Shown here piece by piece: positions 7,956 to 11,651 of a DNA stretch of 11,651 nucleotides. Within the stretch, counting starts at the first letter, position 1. Every line of letters begins with the position of its first letter. The notes under the pieces are model-generated. The model was not told where the DNA came from. It saw only the letters and a program-made list of their open reading frames with translations, and ran no database searches. The DNA comes from Marinomonas sp. IMCC 4694 (GTDB taxonomy: Bacteria > Pseudomonadota > Gammaproteobacteria > Pseudomonadales > Marinomonadaceae), in contig NZ_VSRV01000003.1 in NCBI RefSeq assembly GCF_008122525.1, forward strand, positions 1 through 11,651, written 5' to 3'. Made by a program: the position numbers and the translations under genes.

Positions 7956-8016
7956 AAAAGCCATACTAGATTTATGTAAAAATGAGTCATATCACATAAA
8001 CCTAGTGTTGGCTTTT
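7956..8016. terminator. Long inverted repeat, bidirectional terminator-like
   Basis: The arms are 7956-7977 and 7994-8016, around a 16-nt loop. In the leftward (gene-sense) RNA the stem has an outer AAAAGCC/GGCUUUU helix, a small internal bulge, and a 13-bp inner helix (ACUAGGUUUAUGU with its partner, one G·U). It is followed by UUUUAUUAAAU. On the + strand the repeat is followed by TTTTTTCTTATT. It sits between the TolC-like stop and the adaptor start, so it could end or attenuate transcription inside the cluster. A small palindromic mobile repeat is an alternative. Confidence 0.6.
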
Positions 8017-8038
8017 TTCTTATTCTTGCCATTAGCCA

Positions 8039-9682
8039 TTAAGGGTTCAACAGAGAACCATCTGCTAATGCCAAAGATACTTTCGCGAGTTCATACTTAA
8101 TCATCCCATCAATGTAGCGCTGGCGCTCTAAATTCAGTGAATCTTCACGCTGATAAATGTCTTTGATATTGCCATAGCCAACATCAAATTTGCGTAATTC
8201 AGACTGATATAGGTCTTCTAAAATATCAATATTTTCTTGTAACGTATTCATTTCTTGATAGCTGGTGCGTACTTGAAACAAACGCGCTCTTAGGTCATTT
8301 TTTAGGCTCACTTCTACCGCACGTAAATCCTCTCTATGCTGGTCTTGTTTTAAAATTGCCATGACTTTCTGAGCATTTGCTCGCTTATTTTGGCCTATCG
8401 GCATAGAAAAATTCAGACCGATGTTCCAGGTTGGGTAGTCTCCGTTAAAAGCATCTCCTCCCTCATAGGTCATCGCCAAATTATTTGAACTGTAGCCTAA
8501 CTCCAAATCTAACTTAGGCAAATTACTGTCTTCTGCCACTCGAATCTCTTCATCTTGAATGGCGATGTTTTGTTGTAGTATCTTGGCATTTGGCCAGATG
8601 CGATAAACCCGCTGATAGTAATCTTCAAACGAGCCCGATAGCTCAAATGCAGAGCGGTCCGGACCTGATTCCAGTACGTAACGCACCATACTCAGATTGT
8701 CCACGTCGCTGTTCATCAGGGTGGATATCTGGTAACTCACTTCATTTTGTGCCTGACGCGCGCCCGCTAAAGCCACTTTGCGCTTAAGTAATTCCGATTT
8801 AGCGTCGGTCAAGGCGCTGTCGGACTCCTTGCCGCTTTTCACTCGCTTGGCGATGTCTACAAGCATTTTCTCAGCGTTATCCACCGCCATGCTGCGCACT
8901 TCTAAAAAGCGCGTTGCTTTGTACAACTGCCAATACAGTGATAACGCTTGAGAGACCATTTTTAACAGTTGCTGCTGATACTGAGCTTCTACGATATCCA
9001 CTTCCAACTCGGCACGACGAATGCGTGATTCCACACCTACGTTGTGCAACCCCTGCAATAAGGGCTGTCTAAATTGCACACTCACCGCCGTAGTAAACTC
9101 AGAATCTCGAATCGATGGGTCAGAAGAGGTTGGAATAATGTTATTGTCCTTTTCAGCCGCATTATAACTGATCGTCGCTTCACCACCGGTTGATAGCAGC
9201 TTTCGTACGCCAAAACTTAACGACGTATTCGATTCATCAAGGATATTTTTACCCGTGGAAGTATACGAAGATTGCTTTTCCTGGGCAGTACGTTGTACAT
9301 GAGCGTCGCTGTATTTTAACGACGAGAAAAATTCCGCTTGGTAAGCCCCTGTTTCATAATGAATTTTTTCGGCGCTTAACTGACGCTGAAGATCGGCGTA
9401 AATGATTTGAGCGTTTTGATCCAACACACGTTGCACAATACTGTCTATAGTCAAAGGCCGTTGATTATTGTCTGTCGCAACAGCCAACTCGGCTAACGTA
9501 GTGGCTAAAGCGGTTTCTAATGTACTTGCTTTTGCTTTCTCTTTTTCCGTCGACAGAGTAATTAGAACACGCTCTACCTGTGTGGATTTACCAAGTGGCA
9601 GGTGAACATCATCGTCCGCTATCGCCAATGCAGACAAACTTGCCAAAGAGCAAGAAGCAAGTAAAACGGGAAGGTGTTTCAT
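8039..9682 (-). CDS. TolC-family outer-membrane efflux/secretion channel
   Basis: This is a 547-residue outer-membrane factor of the OEP family, which as a trimer forms the channel through the outer membrane and periplasm. I chose the ATG at 9682 rather than in-frame starts at 9739 or 9697. It begins a proper signal peptide (MKHLPVLLASCSLASLSALAIA|DD) and has AGAGAAAG upstream; the longer version would put charged residues in front of the signal. The mature part shows the two OEP repeats: long amphipathic helices alternating with beta strands such as NTSLSFGVRKLLSTGGEATISY and PTWNIGLNFSMPIGQNKRANA, plus YQREDSLNLERQRYI near the end. The ~70 residues after the signal are an N-terminal extension compared with typical TolC. 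It lies between the adhesin gene and the adaptor genes, so it is probably the exit channel for the adhesin. Confidence 0.92.
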   Translation of the reverse strand: MKHLPVLLASCSLASLSALAIADDDVHLPLGKSTQVERVLITLSTEKEKAKASTLETALATTLAELAVATDNNQRPLTIDSIVQRVLDQNAQIIYADLQRQLSAEKIHYETGAYQAEFFSSLKYSDAHVQRTAQEKQSSYTSTGKNILDESNTSLSFGVRKLLSTGGEATISYNAAEKDNNIIPTSSDPSIRDSEFTTAVSVQFRQPLLQGLHNVGVESRIRRAELEVDIVEAQYQQQLLKMVSQALSLYWQLYKATRFLEVRSMAVDNAEKMLVDIAKRVKSGKESDSALTDAKSELLKRKVALAGARQAQNEVSYQISTLMNSDVDNLSMVRYVLESGPDRSAFELSGSFEDYYQRVYRIWPNAKILQQNIAIQDEEIRVAEDSNLPKLDLELGYSSNNLAMTYEGGDAFNGDYPTWNIGLNFSMPIGQNKRANAQKVMAILKQDQHREDLRAVEVSLKNDLRARLFQVRTSYQEMNTLQENIDILEDLYQSELRKFDVGYGNIKDIYQREDSLNLERQRYIDGMIKYELAKVSLALADGSLLNP

Positions 9683-9719
9683 GGTACTTTCTCTCATTGT
9701 CGTTTTCCTCAAACTTAGC

Positions 9720-9750
9720 GCTTTCTCTAGGCGTAACACCTAAAGAAAGC
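9720..9750 (-). promoter_or_regulatory. 12-bp stem-loop between the adhesin stop and the TolC-like gene
   Basis: Positions 720-731 and 739-750 of the 9-kb block (GCTTTCTCTAGG and CCTAAAGAAAGC on the + strand) form a 7-nt-loop hairpin. In the gene-sense RNA the single mismatch becomes a G·U pair, so all 12 positions pair. No U-run follows directly on the sense side, so it does not look like an efficient intrinsic terminator. A transcript-processing or stability element that sets the adhesin-to-exporter ratio is more plausible. Confidence 0.5.
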
Positions 9751-9775
9751 ACTATTTCGCGTTATTTTTTTTAGC

Positions 9776-11651
9776 TTATAGAATGGATTCAAGAATCGAT
9801 TCTTCGTCATTTTCATCTATCGAATAAAAGAACAAATAATCAGAGGTGGTATTCCCTAATACATCAATCTGACGGTTGCCGTAACGATTCACCAAATCAC
9901 TCATTAAAGACTGAACCGGTGATAAGTTCGCGCGGCTCTGATTGACGCCTGTTTCAAAAGAGAGACCGTCATTCACTCGCGGCCCTTGGCCCGCTATACG
10001 CAAAATCGATGTTTCTAATTGTTGCTCAGCTTGTGTTTTCGTTTGCGTTTGAACTGAGTTTTGTACACCCGATTTAGACGCCGTGTCGCCAATGACACCG
10101 CGCGTAATATACACATAGTCATCTACCTCACCTTGAGAGGTCGCATCTCCATTGCTTTGTAAACGGTTTAGCAAGCTATTTTCGAGCAAATTGGCTTCAA
10201 ATACCTCATTCAGATTGTTAACTTCACGAGGAGCATTCAGCGATTGAATAAATTGCTCTTCCGTTAACGTATCATCGACCAACTGCGCATATTGTGCATT
10301 TTGGTTTTGTGAATAGAACTGCGCATAATAGGTATTTTCCTGCGTGTTATTCGTCACAATATAAGAACGATTATCCTTAGTTACACGAATCGACTCGCCA
10401 ACAATACCCTTATCAATGATCACATCAGCTCGTACTGTGATCATATCTTCACTCACCTCAGCCAGAGCCTCGACAAACCCTCTATTCTCAATATCTAAGT
10501 AGAACCCTGTTGAGCTCACATTAAATGTGGGTGTAATCAAGTTCGTGTTGACGGAATCATCGACCACCGCTAAAAGCTTACCTGATGCGATTAAAGTGGC
10601 TTGCGTCGCGGCGTTGATTTGATTAAAGGCAATGTCGCCTTTAGTCGCTGTTAACGACACATTAGCCGCTTTCACATTACCCAAGACAATGGAGTTTGCC
10701 GTGATTTGCAAGTCACCCGTGGTACCAATCGTCACGCTGTTAACAGTAATGCGGTCCGCTTCTGTGATGAAGACACCGGTGCCACTGACCGCACTGAGGG
10801 TGTCAACCTGAGTCGTTACGTTTGATCTCGCTGAACCTACAGCCGATCCGGCGTTCAAATCTAGGTGCGTTGCCGTGACGTTCATGGTGCTGCCAGCCGC
10901 ATTCATGATGTTGCCGGTATCTGCGACCAAGCTCACGTTTTTGGCGACAACATTACCAATAGTTAGGTTAGTCGCCGCATTCAAACGTGCTGAACTGTTC
11001 GTGGCTGTAACAGTCGCACTGCCTACCATGGTCAAGGCGCCTGCTTCGGCGTCCAGCGTGATCGTGCCACCGATTGAGGAAACAGTCGCGACAACACTTA
11101 GGTCATCCTTAGCATTCAATACGATATTGCCTGCGGCTGTTGTCACACCTGTTAGTGTTGATTGGGTGTTGCTCGCAACGCCGTTATTATTAATGGTGTT
11201 GACGTCTACGGTGACTGTACCCGTTGCTACGGAAGTTGTGTCGCGGACAAACACGCTGCCATTGTCCGAGTTCAATGCCCAAGTAGTAACGGTGGTTTCA
11301 AGCGTATTGCTGCTATTGCCCATGCCGTTGTGTGCATTAACAGACAATCCATTTGCGATCACGTTGGTGCTTGCAACGGATGTTTGATTATCCAGCACTT
11401 GGCCCGCGGTTGACGTTAACGCAACATCTCCTGATCCCACATTAATCAAACTTAGGTTAATATTGTTAACCGCATCTAGGCGGACATCACCACCCAATGT
11501 AGAGATGCTTGAGCCGTCTACCATCGTAATATTACGAGCTGCTAAGACATCCACAGTTTTCGTTATGCCGGTAGTGGTAAGCATTGCGTTGAGCAACACG
11601 TCTTGCGCTGCGTTTAGGCTGATGTGGCCTGCGCTGCTGTTGACGTTGGCG
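9776..11651 (-). CDS. Giant repetitive beta-helix surface protein/adhesin, C-terminal part (5' end off the window)
   Basis: The frame is open from the right edge (first full codon at 11650) for 624 residues to TAA at 9776-9778. A GTG at 11599 is internal and not the start. About the first 360 residues are filamentous-haemagglutinin-like: short strands with small and Asn/Asp residues, such as GGDVRLDAVNNINL, AGNIVLNAKDDL and GGTITLDAEAGALTM, expected to stack as a right-handed beta-helix. A longer unit recurs (see the repeat entry). From about 10570 down to 9776 the protein is non-repetitive, Gln/Asn-rich and acidic, ending SIDENDEESILESIL. I see no RTX nonapeptides, no autotransporter barrel and no LPXTG-like anchor. 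This tail may hold an anchoring or export signal. The exporter genes follow directly on the same strand, so it is their likely cargo. Confidence 0.85.
   Translation of the reverse strand, partial: ANVNSSAGHISLNAAQDVLLNAMLTTTGITKTVDVLAARNITMVDGSSISTLGGDVRLDAVNNINLSLINVGSGDVALTSTAGQVLDNQTSVASTNVIANGLSVNAHNGMGNSSNTLETTVTTWALNSDNGSVFVRDTTSVATGTVTVDVNTINNNGVASNTQSTLTGVTTAAGNIVLNAKDDLSVVATVSSIGGTITLDAEAGALTMVGSATVTATNSSARLNAATNLTIGNVVAKNVSLVADTGNIMNAAGSTMNVTATHLDLNAGSAVGSARSNVTTQVDTLSAVSGTGVFITEADRITVNSVTIGTTGDLQITANSIVLGNVKAANVSLTATKGDIAFNQINAATQATLIASGKLLAVVDDSVNTNLITPTFNVSSTGFYLDIENRGFVEALAEVSEDMITVRADVIIDKGIVGESIRVTKDNRSYIVTNNTQENTYYAQFYSQNQNAQYAQLVDDTLTEEQFIQSLNAPREVNNLNEVFEANLLENSLLNRLQSNGDATSQGEVDDYVYITRGVIGDTASKSGVQNSVQTQTKTQAEQQLETSILRIAGQGPRVNDGLSFETGVNQSRANLSPVQSLMSDLVNRYGNRQIDVLGNTTSDYLFFYSIDENDEESILESIL
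10730..11488 (-). repeat. Two degenerate ~160-residue repeat units in the adhesin
   Basis: Translated segments at about 11488-11210 and 10993-10730 align over ~90 residues with an offset of about 161-165 residues. Matching blocks are DVRLDAVNNINL / SARLNAATNLTI, GDVALTSTAGQVLDN / KNVSLVADTGNIMNA, and TTVTTWALNSDNGSVFVRD / TTQVDTLSAVSGTGVFITE. A third, shorter echo (GNVKAANVSLTATKGDIAF) follows downstream of the second unit. Similarity is at protein level; the DNA has diverged. More units probably lie beyond the right edge. Confidence 0.6.

Noticed and set aside
8044..8060. Small inverted repeat GGTTC…GAACC at the 3' end of the TolC-like gene
   Set aside because: It is only 5 bp of stem inside coding sequence with no T-run, within chance expectation.
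8039..9739. Longer TolC-like form starting at 9739
   Set aside because: It would place the 9720-9750 hairpin inside the gene and 19 charged residues before a clear signal peptide; the ATG at 9682 gives a standard secretory N-terminus.
10875..11387. 170-codon + strand ORF
   Set aside because: It is antisense to the repetitive adhesin frame; its Val/Thr/Leu-rich composition is the mirror of the repeats. It has no plausible start context or family features.
9776..11599. Adhesin starting at GTG 11599
   Set aside because: The same frame continues open to 11650 with the same repeat style and no signal peptide follows the GTG, so the true start is outside the window.
9776..11651. RTX, autotransporter or two-partner-secretion cargo
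   Set aside because: No GGxGxDxx nonapeptides or C-terminal barrel are visible. The TPS domain would be at the unseen N-terminus and no TpsB-type gene is present here, so this is not supported.
1..11651. tRNA, rRNA, CRISPR arrays, riboswitches, clear sigma70 promoters
   Set aside because: I looked on both strands and found no cloverleaf, regular short direct repeats or convincing -35/-10 pairs upstream of the genes; the intergenic gaps are short.

Overview
The window looks like a chromosomal piece of a Gram-negative bacterium, most likely a marine gammaproteobacterium (Oceanospirillales/Marinomonas-like is a guess from composition and protein flavour, not a demonstrated assignment). The evidence for a Gram-negative cell is the TolC-type outer-membrane channel, two HlyD-type periplasmic adaptors and a GfcC-type capsule protein remnant.

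Left edge (1-872, + strand): the 3' end of an IS3-family element, with the catalytic D(35)E spacing visible, abuts the 3' two-thirds of a GfcC-like capsule/exopolysaccharide gene. The remnant lacks its signal peptide and N-terminal part, so it is probably a gene broken by the insertion. A short convergent gap (873-902) separates it from the main locus.

Main locus (903 to right edge, all on the - strand). In transcription order it holds: (1) the 3' end of a large repetitive beta-helix adhesin or surface protein that runs off the right edge; (2) a TolC/OEP-family outer-membrane channel; (3) a secreted HlyD/RND-type periplasmic adaptor; (4) a previously unlisted 54-codon small ORF, linked by an ATGA overlap to the gene before it and ending 6 bp before the next; (5) a 619-aa protein with a GAF-like cytoplasmic part, one membrane segment and an HlyD-type adaptor part; (6) a 719-aa fusion of a PqqD-like domain, a site-2-protease-type M50 membrane metalloprotease (HEMGH) and an HlyD-like part; (7) a 655-aa SecA-like ATPase with an intact helicase motor but no SecA C-terminal third. 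Genes 3 to 7 are closely packed. A 12-bp hairpin lies between 1 and 2, and a strong terminator-like inverted repeat lies between 2 and 3.

Taken together, this resembles a dedicated export system for the giant adhesin. It has the outer-membrane channel and adaptors of a type I secretion system. No ABC transporter is seen; its place appears to be taken by a PqqD-M50-HlyD membrane protein and a truncated SecA-like motor. The cargo tail visible here shows neither RTX repeats nor an autotransporter barrel. The working model (inference) is that PqqD recognises the cargo leader, M50 processes or gates it, SecA-like ATP hydrolysis powers transfer, and the adaptors plus TolC carry it out. The cargo's N-terminus, and any additional components, lie outside the window.
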